Part shown: positions 45,273-53,824 of the stretch, piece after piece
Numbering within the stretch: position 1 is the first letter of the stretch
Layout of the letters: every line of letters begins with the position of its first letter
Source: Roseomonas sp. KE0001
Lineage (GTDB): Bacteria > Pseudomonadota > Alphaproteobacteria > Acetobacterales > Acetobacteraceae
Assembly (NCBI RefSeq): GCF_016107285.1
Contig: NZ_RCVQ01000001.1
Span: 372,001-436,000, forward strand
Direction: 5' to 3'
Length of the DNA stretch: 64,000 nt
Notes under the pieces: model-generated
Database searches by the model: none
What the model saw: only the letters and a program-made list of their open reading frames with translations
Told to the model about the DNA's origin: nothing
Program-made: the position numbers and the translations under genes

Positions 45273-45844
45273 TGCAGGGAGCCCCACCGCTCCGTGGCAG
45301 GCTCGGCGCTGGCCCATTTCCAGCGTTCGCCCTGGCGGCAGATGATGGCGGTGTAGAAGTCCTTCTCCGGCGACGGCGCGGCGGCCACTCCGGGGCCGGC
45401 CGGCGGTTGCGGCGCGATGGGAGGCACGGCGCTGGCCTGCACCTCGGCCGGCGGCGGCTGGCGCTGGACGGAGAAGACGATCTCGCGGCAGGCCAGCCCC
45501 AGGGCGCCGATCTCGCGGCTGACCGTGACCTCGCCCTGGTGGTTGTCGGCGATCGGGATGGCGTGGCTGACCGACCAGCTCGCCACCGCCCCCATGCGGA
45601 GCGGCCCGGCCGCCGCCGCGATGCTGTCCTGCTCGGCACGCTGCATCCGCCGCTGCGTGTACTGCAGCCCGGCCCGCGCCACGGTCTGCACGCCGAGGCC
45701 GATACCGGCGGCGACCGCGCCATTGTCGGTCACGGCCTTGGAGATCCCGGCGCCGGCGAGACCGGCGAGATCGGCCGTGCCTTCCGTCAGCAGGGCATTG
45801 CAACCGGGCAGCAGAAGCAGCCCCAACAGCAGCACGCGCTTCAC
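45269..45844 (-). CDS. Putative lipoprotein
   Basis: A 191-residue lipoprotein with lipobox LLLPGC (Cys15). It shares with the 44769 product an Ala/Gly-rich middle (AGISKAVTDNGAVAAGIG), one Cys in LACREIVF, another in IICRQGERWKWASAEPA and the ending ERWGSLQ. A Pro/Ala-rich insertion (about 135-160) separates the two halves. The two cysteines may form a disulfide in the periplasm. Function unknown. Confidence 0.75.
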   Translation of the reverse strand: MKRVLLLGLLLLPGCNALLTEGTADLAGLAGAGISKAVTDNGAVAAGIGLGVQTVARAGLQYTQRRMQRAEQDSIAAAAGPLRMGAVASWSVSHAIPIADNHQGEVTVSREIGALGLACREIVFSVQRQPPPAEVQASAVPPIAPQPPAGPGVAAAPSPEKDFYTAIICRQGERWKWASAEPATERWGSLQ

Positions 45845-45929
45845 GGCCCGGCGCCTCCGTGGATTCCCGATCGTTCCGGCATAGCCGTTCGGCCTTCGCG
45901 GGTCGAGCCGCCGGCTCCGAAGGCCCGGC

Positions 45930-46343
45930 TCAGACCGGCGCGATGCGCACCGCGGCGATGATCACCACGGCCTGGGCATAGGGGTATTCGTCCGTCATGG
46001 TCAGGCTGATCTGGGCACCGAAGCCCTGCGGCGTGATGGCGTCCAGCCGCTTCGCCGCGCCGCCGGTCAGGCGCAGCGAGGGCTGCCCGGAGGAGAGGTT
46101 GACCACGCCGAGGTCGCGCCAGAAGACGCCCTGGCGGAATCCGGTGCCGAGCGCCTTGGCGGCCGCCTCCTTGGCCGCGAAGCGCTTGGCGTAGGTGGCG
46201 GCGCGCAGCTTCTCGGTGCGGCTCTCGGCCTTCCGCCGCTCCAGCGGGGTGAAGACGCGCTCCAGGAAGCGCGCGCCGTAGCGTTCGATGGACCGCTCGA
46301 TGCGGCGGATGTCGACGATGTCGTTGCCGAGGCCGATGATCAT
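45930..46343 (-). CDS. acpS: Holo-[acyl-carrier-protein] synthase
   Basis: AcpS transfers phosphopantetheine from CoA to apo-ACP. The 137-residue product begins [20 protein letters not shown], with the metal-binding Asp, and has [15 protein letters not shown] with the Glu and Lys of the active site. It ends in [17 protein letters not shown]. It lies 31 bp after rsh on the same strand, the usual alphaproteobacterial order; the lepB-rnc-era genes that often follow are absent. Confidence 0.96.
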   Translation of the reverse strand: MIIGLGNDIVDIRRIERSIERYGARFLERVFTPLERRKAESRTEKLRAATYAKRFAAKEAAAKALGTGFRQGVFWRDLGVVNLSSGQPSLRLTGGAAKRLDAITPQGFGAQISLTMTDEYPYAQAVVIIAAVRIAPV

Positions 46344-46374
46344 CCCGGTGGCTTACCGCCGGCGGCGCGCGGCG

Positions 46375-48651
46375 TCATCCCTTGCTGCGCTCGACCTGGA
46401 TGATGCCCGGGCAGGCGCGCAGGGAGGCGACGATGTTGGACAGGTGCCGCAGGTCGCTGACCTCCAGATCCACCACCAGCTCGGCGAAGTCGGTGCCGCG
46501 ATGGGTGAAGCGCAGGTTGTGCAGCTTGCCGCTCTGCTTGGCGATGGCCACCGTCATGGCGGCCACGGCCGCGTCCTCATTGGCGGTGACGACATCGATG
46601 CGGCCGAGATGCCCGCCCCCCGAGCCCGCCTCGTAGTCCCAGTCCACGTCGATGAAGCGCTCCGGCGTCGCCGCCAGGGCCTCGAGGTTGTGGCAGTCGC
46701 TCTTGTGGATGGTCACGCCCTTGCCGGTGGAGACGATGCCAACGATGCGGTCGCCCGGCACCGGATGGCAGCAGCCCGCGAACTGCACCGCCATGCCGGC
46801 GATCAGCCCGGTGATGCCCGAGGCGGCCTCGCGCCGCCGCTCGGTGCGCATGACGGTGGCGCCGGGCTTGCCGCGGGCGCGGGCCAGCGGCAGATGGTCC
46901 ATCGGCCGGGGCGGGCCGCGCAGCTCGGGGATGGCGGCGTGCAGCACCTCCCGCGCGCCGAGATTGCCGTTGCCGACGGCGGCGCAGAGATCCTCGAAGC
47001 TGGTGTATTTCAGCGCCTTCAGCGCCGGCTCCACCAGCTTCTCGGCGAAGTCGAGGCCCTCCTGGCGGAAGGCCTTGGCGATGGCGCTGCGGCCCTGCTC
47101 CTGGAACTCGCTACGCTGCCGGGCGAGGGCGAAGCGCTTGATCCGCGCCTTGGCCTTGCCGGTGACGACAAAGCGCTCCCAGGCCGGGTTGGGCGTGCCG
47201 CCGCGCGCGGTGATGATCTCGACCTGGTCGCCATTCTCGAGCTGGTGGCGCAGCGGCACGATGCGGCCGTTGATCTTGGCGCCGACGCAGGCGTCGCCCA
47301 CCTGGCTATGCACCTGGTAGGCGAAGTCGATCGGCGTCGCGCCGCGCGGCAGGGCGATCAGGTCACCCTTGGGCGTGAAGCAGAAGACCTGGTCCTGGTG
47401 AAGGGCGAGCTTGGTATGCTCCAGAAAGTCCTGCGGCTCGGCGGCCGTCTCCAGGATCTCCAGCAGCTCCTTGACCCAGGGGTAGCGCCGGCGCTTCGGC
47501 CCCTCCGACGCCCCGCCGCCGCCCTGCTTGTACATCCAGTGCGCGGCCACGCCGTACTCGGCGATCTCGTGCATCTCCGGCGTGCGGATCTGCACCTCGA
47601 TCTTGGCGTTGCGCCGCTCCGGCACGGTGACGCCGGTGTGCAGCGACTGGTAGCCATTGGGCTTGGGTGTCGAGATGTAGTCCTTGAACCGCCCGGGGAC
47701 CACGCGATAGGCCGAGTGGATGGCGCCCAGCGCGGCGTAGCAGTTCGCCTTGTCCGTCGTGACGATGCGGAAGGCCATGATGTCCGAGAGCTGCTCGAAC
47801 TCGACCTTCTTCTCGTGCATCTTCAGCCAGATCGAGTAGGGCGACTTCTCGCGCCCCGTCACCTCGATGACCGGGATGCCGGCCTCATTCAGCTTCGCCC
47901 GCAGGTCGGCCGCGACATCGTCGATCAGGTCGGCGCCCTGGCCGCGCAGGAAGGCGAGGCGGGCGGTGATGGTCTGGTAGGCATCGGGCTGCAATTCGCG
48001 GAAGGAGAGGGACTGCAGCTCGGTCTTGACCGCGTCCATGCCGATCCGCTCGGCCAGCGGCGCGTAGATCTCCATCGTCTCGCGGGCGATGCGGGCGCGG
48101 CTCTCGGGCTTCGGCTTGAAGTGTAGCGTCCGCATGTTGTGCAGGCGGTCGGCGAGCTTGACCAGCAGCACGCGGATATCCTCGCTCATGGCGAGGACGA
48201 GCTTGCGGAAGTTCTCGGCCTGCTTGGTGCGCTCGGATTGCAGCTCCAGGCGGGTCAGCTTGGTGACGCCGTCCACCAGCCGGGCGATGTCGCCGCCAAA
48301 GCGCCGCTCCAGCTCGGCGAGCGAGATGGTGGTATCCTCCACCACGTCATGCAGCAGGGCGGTGGCGATGGTGGCGGTGTCGAGCCGGTAGCTGGCCAGG
48401 ATGCCGGCAACGGCGAGAGGATGGGTGATATAGGGCTCGCCATTCTCCCGCGCCTGCGAGGCATGGGCGGTGGCGGCCATGTTGTAGGCCGCCTCCAGCA
48501 GCGCCACATCGGCGCGCGGGTCATAGGCCGCGACGCGGCGGGCGAGCTCGGATCCCGGCGTCTCGATGACCGGCTCGGCGGGAGGTGCCACCGTTCCGTT
48601 CGGAACCGGGGCAGACGGCACCGGGGCAGACGGCACCGGGGCGACGCCCAT
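46375..48651 (-). CDS. rsh: Bifunctional (p)ppGpp synthetase/hydrolase (RelA/SpoT homologue)
   Basis: A 758-residue Rsh protein that makes and degrades the stringent alarmone. The hydrolase HD domain is intact (TALLHDVVEDTTISL). The synthetase domain has YSIWLKMHEKK, FRIVTTDKANCYAALG and RFKDYISTPKPNGYQSLHTG. A TGS domain (VFCFTPKGDLIALPRGATPI), a zinc-finger/helical region (FAGCCHPVPGDRIVGI) and a C-terminal ACT domain follow. I place the start at the ATG at 48651; another in-frame ATG at 48783 lies inside rpoZ. The N terminus before the HD domain is Pro/Val-rich, with a duplicated 15-bp unit. It follows rpoZ, as in other alphaproteobacteria. Confidence 0.95.
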   Translation of the reverse strand: MGVAPVPSAPVPSAPVPNGTVAPPAEPVIETPGSELARRVAAYDPRADVALLEAAYNMAATAHASQARENGEPYITHPLAVAGILASYRLDTATIATALLHDVVEDTTISLAELERRFGGDIARLVDGVTKLTRLELQSERTKQAENFRKLVLAMSEDIRVLLVKLADRLHNMRTLHFKPKPESRARIARETMEIYAPLAERIGMDAVKTELQSLSFRELQPDAYQTITARLAFLRGQGADLIDDVAADLRAKLNEAGIPVIEVTGREKSPYSIWLKMHEKKVEFEQLSDIMAFRIVTTDKANCYAALGAIHSAYRVVPGRFKDYISTPKPNGYQSLHTGVTVPERRNAKIEVQIRTPEMHEIAEYGVAAHWMYKQGGGGASEGPKRRRYPWVKELLEILETAAEPQDFLEHTKLALHQDQVFCFTPKGDLIALPRGATPIDFAYQVHSQVGDACVGAKINGRIVPLRHQLENGDQVEIITARGGTPNPAWERFVVTGKAKARIKRFALARQRSEFQEQGRSAIAKAFRQEGLDFAEKLVEPALKALKYTSFEDLCAAVGNGNLGAREVLHAAIPELRGPPRPMDHLPLARARGKPGATVMRTERRREAASGITGLIAGMAVQFAGCCHPVPGDRIVGIVSTGKGVTIHKSDCHNLEALAATPERFIDVDWDYEAGSGGGHLGRIDVVTANEDAAVAAMTVAIAKQSGKLHNLRFTHRGTDFAELVVDLEVSDLRHLSNIVASLRACPGIIQVERSKG
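48611..48640 (-). repeat. Two 15-bp direct repeats in the rsh N-terminal region
   Basis: GCAGACGGCACCGGG occurs twice in tandem (48611-48625 and 48626-48640), with partial copies on both sides. It encodes Pro-Val-Pro-Ser-Ala units in a linker before the HD domain and is likely to vary in copy number. Confidence 0.85.
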
Positions 48652-48733
48652 GGCGGGGCCCGGCAACCCCTCGGGTGCGCGCGGCGACGGGTCGTGCGGG
48701 AGCCCGTCCGCCGGTTTCAAGCGCGCCCCCGGC

Positions 48734-49129
48734 TCAGCGGCGCCCGCCGCCCAGCTCGGCGGCGATGGCCGCCTCGATGTCATCCGGCGAGAGATCCTCG
48801 CCGCCGGCCTCCGGCAGGGGCTCGTCGTTCACATCCATGACGCCGAAGATGTTCTCGTCGGTGGCGATGAGGTCGATCACCTCCTCCTCCACCGGCTCCG
48901 GCTCCGGCGCCCGCAGCAGGGACTTCACCAGGTCCTCGTGCAGCGAGTCGAGCGGCACGGTCTCGTCGGCGATCTCGCGCAGCGCGACGACGGGGTTCTT
49001 GTCGTTGTCGCGATCGAGCGTCAGCTCCTCGCCCCGGCTGATGTTGCGGGCGCGCTGGGCGGCGAGCAGAACCAGCTCGAAGCGGTTCGGAATCTTCAGG
49101 ATGCAGTCTTCGACCGTGACGCGGGCCAT
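48734..49129 (-). CDS. rpoZ: RNA polymerase omega subunit
   Basis: A 131-residue omega subunit, which helps assemble RNA polymerase. The conserved N terminus is [20 protein letters not shown], then [17 protein letters not shown] and [14 protein letters not shown]. An acidic C-terminal extension rich in Glu and Asp is typical of alphaproteobacteria. It precedes rsh, linking the polymerase and the alarmone that acts on it. Confidence 0.96.
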   Translation of the reverse strand: MARVTVEDCILKIPNRFELVLLAAQRARNISRGEELTLDRDNDKNPVVALREIADETVPLDSLHEDLVKSLLRAPEPEPVEEEVIDLIATDENIFGVMDVNDEPLPEAGGEDLSPDDIEAAIAAELGGGRR

Positions 49130-49208
49130 GGGGCGGCCTCCAACTCAATACTGTGCTGAACCCCCGAGATAACCACCGCACCCGCGAAAGGCAAGTGTTC
49201 CGGCGGCC

Positions 49209-49700
49209 CTATAGCCGGCGCATGCCGGCCTCCGGCAGGCCGGAGAGCAGGGCCGCGACGCCCTGGCCGAGCGCCGGATGCACCCATTCCGGCGCCACCT
49301 CCGCGAGCGGTTGCAGCACGAAGCGGCGCAGATGCGCGCGCGGATGCGGCAGGAGCGGGTCCGGCCCCCGCCGCACCGTCCCGTTCAGGTCGATGATGTC
49401 GAGATCGAGCGTGCGGGGCGCGTTGGGATAGGGCCGCTCCCGCCCCGCTTCCCGCTCCAGCCCCTGCAGCGCGCGCAGCAGGGCGTCCGGCTCCGGCTCC
49501 CCCTCGCAGCGGGCGACGCCGTTCACGTACCACGGCGCGCCCGGCAGCGGCGGCTCCGGCGCGGTCTCCCACCAGCCGGAGAGGGCGACGAGGCGGAGGC
49601 CCGCCAGCCCGTCCAGCGCCGCGGCGGCGGCGCGGCAGGTGGCGAGCGGCGCCGCGCCGTCCGGGCCGGGCAGGTTGGCGCCGAGCGCGATCAGGATCAT
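49209..49700 (-). CDS. folK: 2-amino-4-hydroxy-6-hydroxymethyldihydropteridine diphosphokinase
   Basis: FolK transfers pyrophosphate from ATP to the pterin in folate synthesis. The 163-residue product starts ILIALGANLPGPDGAAPLAT and has PWYVNGVARCEG and the signature PRTLDLDIIDLNG with two metal-binding aspartates, then LLPHPRAHLRRFVLQPLAEV. Its start overlaps the stop of the molybdopterin gene by 4 bp. Confidence 0.95.
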   Translation of the reverse strand: MILIALGANLPGPDGAAPLATCRAAAAALDGLAGLRLVALSGWWETAPEPPLPGAPWYVNGVARCEGEPEPDALLRALQGLEREAGRERPYPNAPRTLDLDIIDLNGTVRRGPDPLLPHPRAHLRRFVLQPLAEVAPEWVHPALGQGVAALLSGLPEAGMRRL

Positions 49701-51385
49701 GGGACCTGTCCGGCGGGGTCGGCGGGCGCGAAGTCGGGCGCGGCGCGCAGCGCCTCCGGCGTGTCGAAGTCGCGCAGCACAGCGTCCTCCAGCTCCACCT
49801 CGGCGACCTGCTCGGCATGCGCGATCAGCAGGCGGCGGGCGCCCGCGTCGCCGGTCAGGCGCTGCATCTCGGGCAGGAAGCGGCGGGCCCAGAGCACCGG
49901 GTTGCCCTGCTGCCCGGCATGGGTCGGCAGCACGATGGCGCGGCCCTCCTCGGGATCGAAGGCCTCGATCAGCCGGTCGAGCATGGCGGTGGTGACCAGC
50001 GGCATGTCGCCCAGGCAGACCAGCACGCCCTCCGCCGCCTCCGGCACGGCGGCGAGTCCGGCCCTGAGCGAGGCGGAAAGTCCCGCGGCATAGTCCGGCG
50101 CCGCCACCAGGCGCACCGCGCAGCCCGCCAGCGCCGCCTCCACCCGCTCCCGCTCATGGCCGGTGACGACGATCACCGGCCCGGCCCGGCTGGCCAGCAG
50201 GGCCTCGACCACCCGCCGCAGCATCGGCCGCCCCTGACGGTCCGGCACCAGCAGCTTGTTGCGCGGCGCCATGCGGCGGGAGAGGCCGGCCGCCAGCACC
50301 AGCCCCGCCACCGGCCGCGCCCGCCGCGCCGCCGCCGGAGCGGGGCCCGGAGCGGCGCCGTTTGCGGGCGCGCCGCCGCGCGAGGCGGCCTCGCGCGGCA
50401 GCGGACGCAGCTCGATCTCCTTCAGCAGGCCGCCCACCCCCATGCCGGCGATCTCCGCACGGCCCACCGGCAGGCCGGCGAACAGCCGCTGCAGCACCCA
50501 GTCGAAGCCGTTCAGCTTCGGGCTGCGGGCGCAGCCGGGCAGGACCATGGCGGGAACCTCGCCGATCCGGCCGAGGCAGAGCAGGTTGCCCGGATCGACC
50601 GGCATGCCGAAATGCAGGATCTCGCCCCCGGCCAGGACGATGCCTGCCGGCCCCACATCGCGCCGGTCCACCACCGCCGAGGCGCCGGCCACCAGCAGCA
50701 TCTCCGCCCCCCGCTCGCCCAGGCGCCGCAGCGCCGCGGCGATCGCGCCCGCCTCATGCGCGCAGCGCTCGGGCGGCAGCAGCCTGCCGCTCAGGCCGGC
50801 GACGCGCTCCGCCGTGGCCTCCACCGCGCCCTCCATGACGCTCTCCTTGAGCCCCGGCAGCTCCGTGAGCACCAGCCCGACCGTGAGCGGCCGGAACGGA
50901 TGCAGCGCCAGCAGCGGCGCCTCGCGCGCCAGCGCCTCCGCCGCCTCCAGCACCGCGCCCGGCACGGCGAAGGGAATGATCTTGGCGGTCGCCAGCATCT
51001 CCCGCGGCGAGACCGGCACATGGCCCGGCAGGGTGGCGAGCGTCAGCCCCTCGTCCAGGGCGTTCAGCCGGTCCACCCGCGCGCGGTCCACCACCAGCAG
51101 CCCGGCCGCCCCGGCCAGCAGGTTGACCCGGCCGGTGGCGGCGCGCGTACGGGTGAGGTGCGGCCCGAGCAGGGCCTCGCCGAGGCGGTGCGCCGCCGCG
51201 TCCTCGGCCACGTCGCCCTCCTCCAGCCGGGCGGCGATCACCGCCTCCTCGCCGGCCTCGCGGAGCGCCGCGATGGCGGTGGCGTCCAGCACGGTCCCCT
51301 TCTTCAGCACGCGGCCCGGCAGGCGCCGGGTATGCGCCAGCACCGCGCCGAGCGCCTGGTCGAGGCGGGTGGGGCCGAAGATCAT
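49697..51385 (-). CDS. Molybdopterin-binding/NTP-transferase fusion (MocA/MobA-like)
   Basis: A 562-residue two-domain protein. Residues about 1-340 contain a MoaB/MogA-type molybdopterin-binding domain (EMLLVAGASAVVDRRDVGPA, IVLAGGEILHFGMPVDPGN). Residues about 362-550 are an NTP-transferase of the MocA type (GLVLAAGLSRRM, APRNKLLVPDRQG, VLVCLGDMPLVTTAMLD). MocA-type enzymes make molybdopterin cytosine dinucleotide, the cofactor form used by xanthine- and CO-dehydrogenase-type enzymes, which matches the XdhC and Cox genes upstream. It overlaps xdhC and folK by 4 bp each. Confidence 0.92.
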   Translation of the reverse strand: MIFGPTRLDQALGAVLAHTRRLPGRVLKKGTVLDATAIAALREAGEEAVIAARLEEGDVAEDAAAHRLGEALLGPHLTRTRAATGRVNLLAGAAGLLVVDRARVDRLNALDEGLTLATLPGHVPVSPREMLATAKIIPFAVPGAVLEAAEALAREAPLLALHPFRPLTVGLVLTELPGLKESVMEGAVEATAERVAGLSGRLLPPERCAHEAGAIAAALRRLGERGAEMLLVAGASAVVDRRDVGPAGIVLAGGEILHFGMPVDPGNLLCLGRIGEVPAMVLPGCARSPKLNGFDWVLQRLFAGLPVGRAEIAGMGVGGLLKEIELRPLPREAASRGGAPANGAAPGPAPAAARRARPVAGLVLAAGLSRRMAPRNKLLVPDRQGRPMLRRVVEALLASRAGPVIVVTGHERERVEAALAGCAVRLVAAPDYAAGLSASLRAGLAAVPEAAEGVLVCLGDMPLVTTAMLDRLIEAFDPEEGRAIVLPTHAGQQGNPVLWARRFLPEMQRLTGDAGARRLLIAHAEQVAEVELEDAVLRDFDTPEALRAAPDFAPADPAGQVP

Positions 51386-52119
51386 GGCGCCGGCGCCGCT
51401 TCGCGTGGCTTCCCGATCTCCGCTCCACGAAGTCTCCCGATCTCCGCTCCACGGCGGCGGGCCACGATCTCGGCCATGATGGACAGCGCGATCTCCGGCG
51501 CCGTCACCGCGCCGATGGCCAGTCCCACGGGGGCGGCGATGCGCGCCGTCTCCGCCTCGCTCAGCCCCGCCTCGGCCAGCCGCGCCAGGCGCTTCGCATG
51601 GGTGCGGCGGCTGCCCAGCGCGCCGACATAGAAGGCGGGGGAGCGCAGCGCCACCTCCAGCGCCGGGTCGTCCAGCTTGGGGTCATGGGTCAGGGTGACG
51701 ACGGCGGTGCGGCTGTCGGGCGCCAGGCCCTGCATGGCCTCGTCCGGCCAGTCGCCGACCAGCGTCACGGCGGCGCCGAAGCGCTCCTCGGTGGCGAAGG
51801 CGCGGCGGGGGTCGACCACCGTCACGGCATAGCCGAGCCCGGCCGCCATCGGCACCAGCGCCTGGGCGATGTGCACCGCGCCGACCACGATGAGCCGAAG
51901 CGGCGGATTGTAGGGCTGGACGAACCAGGAGACGCCCTCCTCGGTCAGGCTGCGCGCGGCGTCATTGGCCAGGGCCTCGCGCGCTGCCTCGGCCAGGGCG
52001 GCGGGCAGCTCGTCCTCGGGGTGGAGGTGCTGGGCGCCATCGCTCAGCCGGGTCAGCACGGCGACCGGGCGGCCCGCCGTCCGCGCCGCCCGCAGGCGCG
52101 CCAGGAAGCCGGCCTTCAT
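51382..52119 (-). CDS. XdhC family protein (Rossmann part)
   Basis: A 245-residue protein with the XdhC Rossmann domain (LRLIVVGAVHIAQALVPMAA, YAVTVVDPRRAFATEERF, VVTLTHDPKLDDPALEVAL, FYVGALGSRRTHAKRL). A short N-terminal remnant (AGFLARLRAARTAGRPVAV) precedes it. XdhC proteins bind molybdenum cofactor and help insert its sulfurated form into molybdenum hydroxylases. It overlaps the small XdhC-N protein by 4 bp; the two together equal one full-length XdhC. Confidence 0.93.
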   Translation of the reverse strand: MKAGFLARLRAARTAGRPVAVLTRLSDGAQHLHPEDELPAALAEAAREALANDAARSLTEEGVSWFVQPYNPPLRLIVVGAVHIAQALVPMAAGLGYAVTVVDPRRAFATEERFGAAVTLVGDWPDEAMQGLAPDSRTAVVTLTHDPKLDDPALEVALRSPAFYVGALGSRRTHAKRLARLAEAGLSEAETARIAAPVGLAIGAVTAPEIALSIMAEIVARRRGAEIGRLRGAEIGKPREAAPAP

Positions 52120-52445
52120 GCCGCAGCGTCCAGCTTCTCGACGAAGACCTTGAGCTTGCCGCCGCAGGCCAGCCCGACCTCCCAGGCGCGCTCGTCGCTG
52201 ATGCCGAAGTCGAGCAGCTGCGGCTGGCCGTCGGCCATGCTGCGCCGCGCCGCCTCGGCCACCGCGCCCTCGATGCAGCCGCCGGAGACGCTGCCCGCCA
52301 GCCGGCCCGAGGCGGTCACGGCGAGTTGCGAGCCCGCGGGGCGGGGGGAACTCCCCCAGGTCTCCACCACGGTGGCCAGCGCCACCGTCTCCCCGGCCGC
52401 CAGCCAGTCCGCGGCGGTCGAGAGAATGTCTTCCTGGTCGCTCAT
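52116..52445 (-). CDS. XdhC/CoxI N-terminal-domain protein
   Basis: A 109-residue protein matching the N-terminal half of XdhC/CoxI: TVALATVVETWGSSPRPAGS, GRLAGSVSGGCIEGAVAEAA and GLACGGKLKVFVE, including the cysteines at GGC and ACGG expected to hold the cofactor. It is split from the Rossmann half (next gene), an arrangement seen in CoxI/CoxF-type systems. Confidence 0.93.
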   Translation of the reverse strand: MSDQEDILSTAADWLAAGETVALATVVETWGSSPRPAGSQLAVTASGRLAGSVSGGCIEGAVAEAARRSMADGQPQLLDFGISDERAWEVGLACGGKLKVFVEKLDAAA

Positions 52446-52616
52446 GCCGGTCCTCCGTCCCTGGAGAGTCTCGATCTCGGAAGGCCTGGCGCCCGGCCCG
52501 CCGGCTGTCCGGCGTGGGGAGGGGCGGGGCGGCAGGCCCTGGATTCGACTCGGGCAGATCCCGATCCGGCGGAATCACCGGATCGGGTGAAGATGCTCGC
52601 AAGACAAGTGGCTGGA

Positions 52617-52650
52617 GCGTTTGCCGTGAGCCAATGCGAACGGAAAACGC
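52617..52650. repeat. Dispersed intergenic repeat, copy B
   Basis: A 34-base core starting GCGTTTGCCGTGAGCC and ending AAAACGC has inverted ends GCGTTT / AAACGC. It matches 31 of 34 bases of the element at 39178. It sits one base after the coxE stop codon, in the 206-bp gap between xdhC-N and coxE. A nearby CACCGGATCGGGTG inverted repeat (about 52577-52590) also resembles part of the region before copy A. Read leftward it could act as a 3' hairpin for coxE. Confidence 0.7.
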
Positions 52651-52651
52651 T

Positions 52652-53815
52652 CTAGCGCCGCAGCGCCGGGGCGGAGAGGGTCCGTACCAGCGCGCGCAGG
52701 CTCTCCAGATTGTGGACAGGACGGTGCTCATGCACCAGGGGCAGCATGGTGCGGATGCCCTGAGAGCGTGGCTGGAAGCCCGAGAAGCGCAGCAGCGGGT
52801 TCAGCCAGATCAGCCGCCGGCAGGAGTTGCGCAGCCGCTCGGTGGCGGCGGCGAGCTTCGCCAGATCCGCCTCGCCGCCGCGCTCCAGCCCGTCGGTGAT
52901 CAGCAGCACCACCGCGCCCTGGCCCAGCACGCGGCGCGACCACTGGCGGTTGAACAGCTCCAGCGCCTCGCCGATGCGGGTGCCGCCGGACCAGTCCGGC
53001 ACCATGTGGCTGACCATCTGGAAGGCGGCCTCGGGGTCGCGGTGGCGCAGCGCGCGGGTGATGTTGGTCAGCCGGGTGCCGAAGAGGAAGCTCGCCACCC
53101 GGTCGCGGTCCGAGGTGACGGCGTGCTGGAAATGCATCAGCACCTGGGCGTAGCGCGCCATGCTGCCGGAAATGTCGCAGATGACGACGAGGGGCGGCGG
53201 CCGCACCACCCGGCGGATGCGGCGCAGCTCCAGGATCTCGCCCCCCTGGCGCAGGCTGGCGCGGATGGTGGCGCGCAGATCGGCCCGGCGCCCGGCGGGG
53301 TCGGGGCGGAAGCGGCGCGTCGGGCGGGCGTCGAGCGGCAGGGTGAGGCGGCGGATCTCCTGCCGGGCGGCGGCGATCTCGGCCGCGCCCATCGCCTCGA
53401 AATCCATGGTCTGCAAGGCCTCGCTGGCGCTGACCGTCAGGCTGGCGTCGATCCGCCGCTCCGCCGGCGGGGGCGGCTGCGCCGGGGGCGCGGCGCTGCC
53501 CAGCGCCTCGGCCAGGCGGCGGCCGCCCGGCGGCGGCTTCGGCGGTTCCCGGCCCTGCTGCAGCGCCTCCATGGCGGCGGCGTGCCGCCCCGCCTCGGGG
53601 TCGCGCCACCAGAGTCGGAAGGCGTGGTCGAAGATCTCGGCATGCTCGTGCCGGTGCACGAGGGTCGCCCGCAGCGCCGCCTGCACCTGGTACCGGTCGC
53701 CGATCTCGACGCGCCGCAGCGCCTCCGCCCCGGCCAGCATCTCGCCCGGCCCGATCGGCAGGCCGGCGCGGCGCAGCAGGCGGCCGAAGCCGAGCAGGTT
53801 GGCGGCGAGCGACAC
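52652..53815 (-). CDS. coxE: CoxE-type VWA domain protein
   Basis: A 387-residue protein with a C-terminal von Willebrand A domain: VVICDISGSMARYAQVLMHF carries the MIDAS motif DxSGS, followed by SFLFGTRLTNITRAL and GGTRIGEALELFNRQWSRRV. CoxE works with the AAA+ ATPase CoxD to remodel CO-dehydrogenase-type molybdenum hydroxylases, probably in inserting the Cu/S at the active site. It lies 9 bp after the MoxR-type gene. Confidence 0.9.
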   Translation of the reverse strand: MSLAANLLGFGRLLRRAGLPIGPGEMLAGAEALRRVEIGDRYQVQAALRATLVHRHEHAEIFDHAFRLWWRDPEAGRHAAAMEALQQGREPPKPPPGGRRLAEALGSAAPPAQPPPPAERRIDASLTVSASEALQTMDFEAMGAAEIAAARQEIRRLTLPLDARPTRRFRPDPAGRRADLRATIRASLRQGGEILELRRIRRVVRPPPLVVICDISGSMARYAQVLMHFQHAVTSDRDRVASFLFGTRLTNITRALRHRDPEAAFQMVSHMVPDWSGGTRIGEALELFNRQWSRRVLGQGAVVLLITDGLERGGEADLAKLAAATERLRNSCRRLIWLNPLLRFSGFQPRSQGIRTMLPLVHEHRPVHNLESLRALVRTLSAPALRR

Positions 53816-53824
53816 CGTCCCGCC

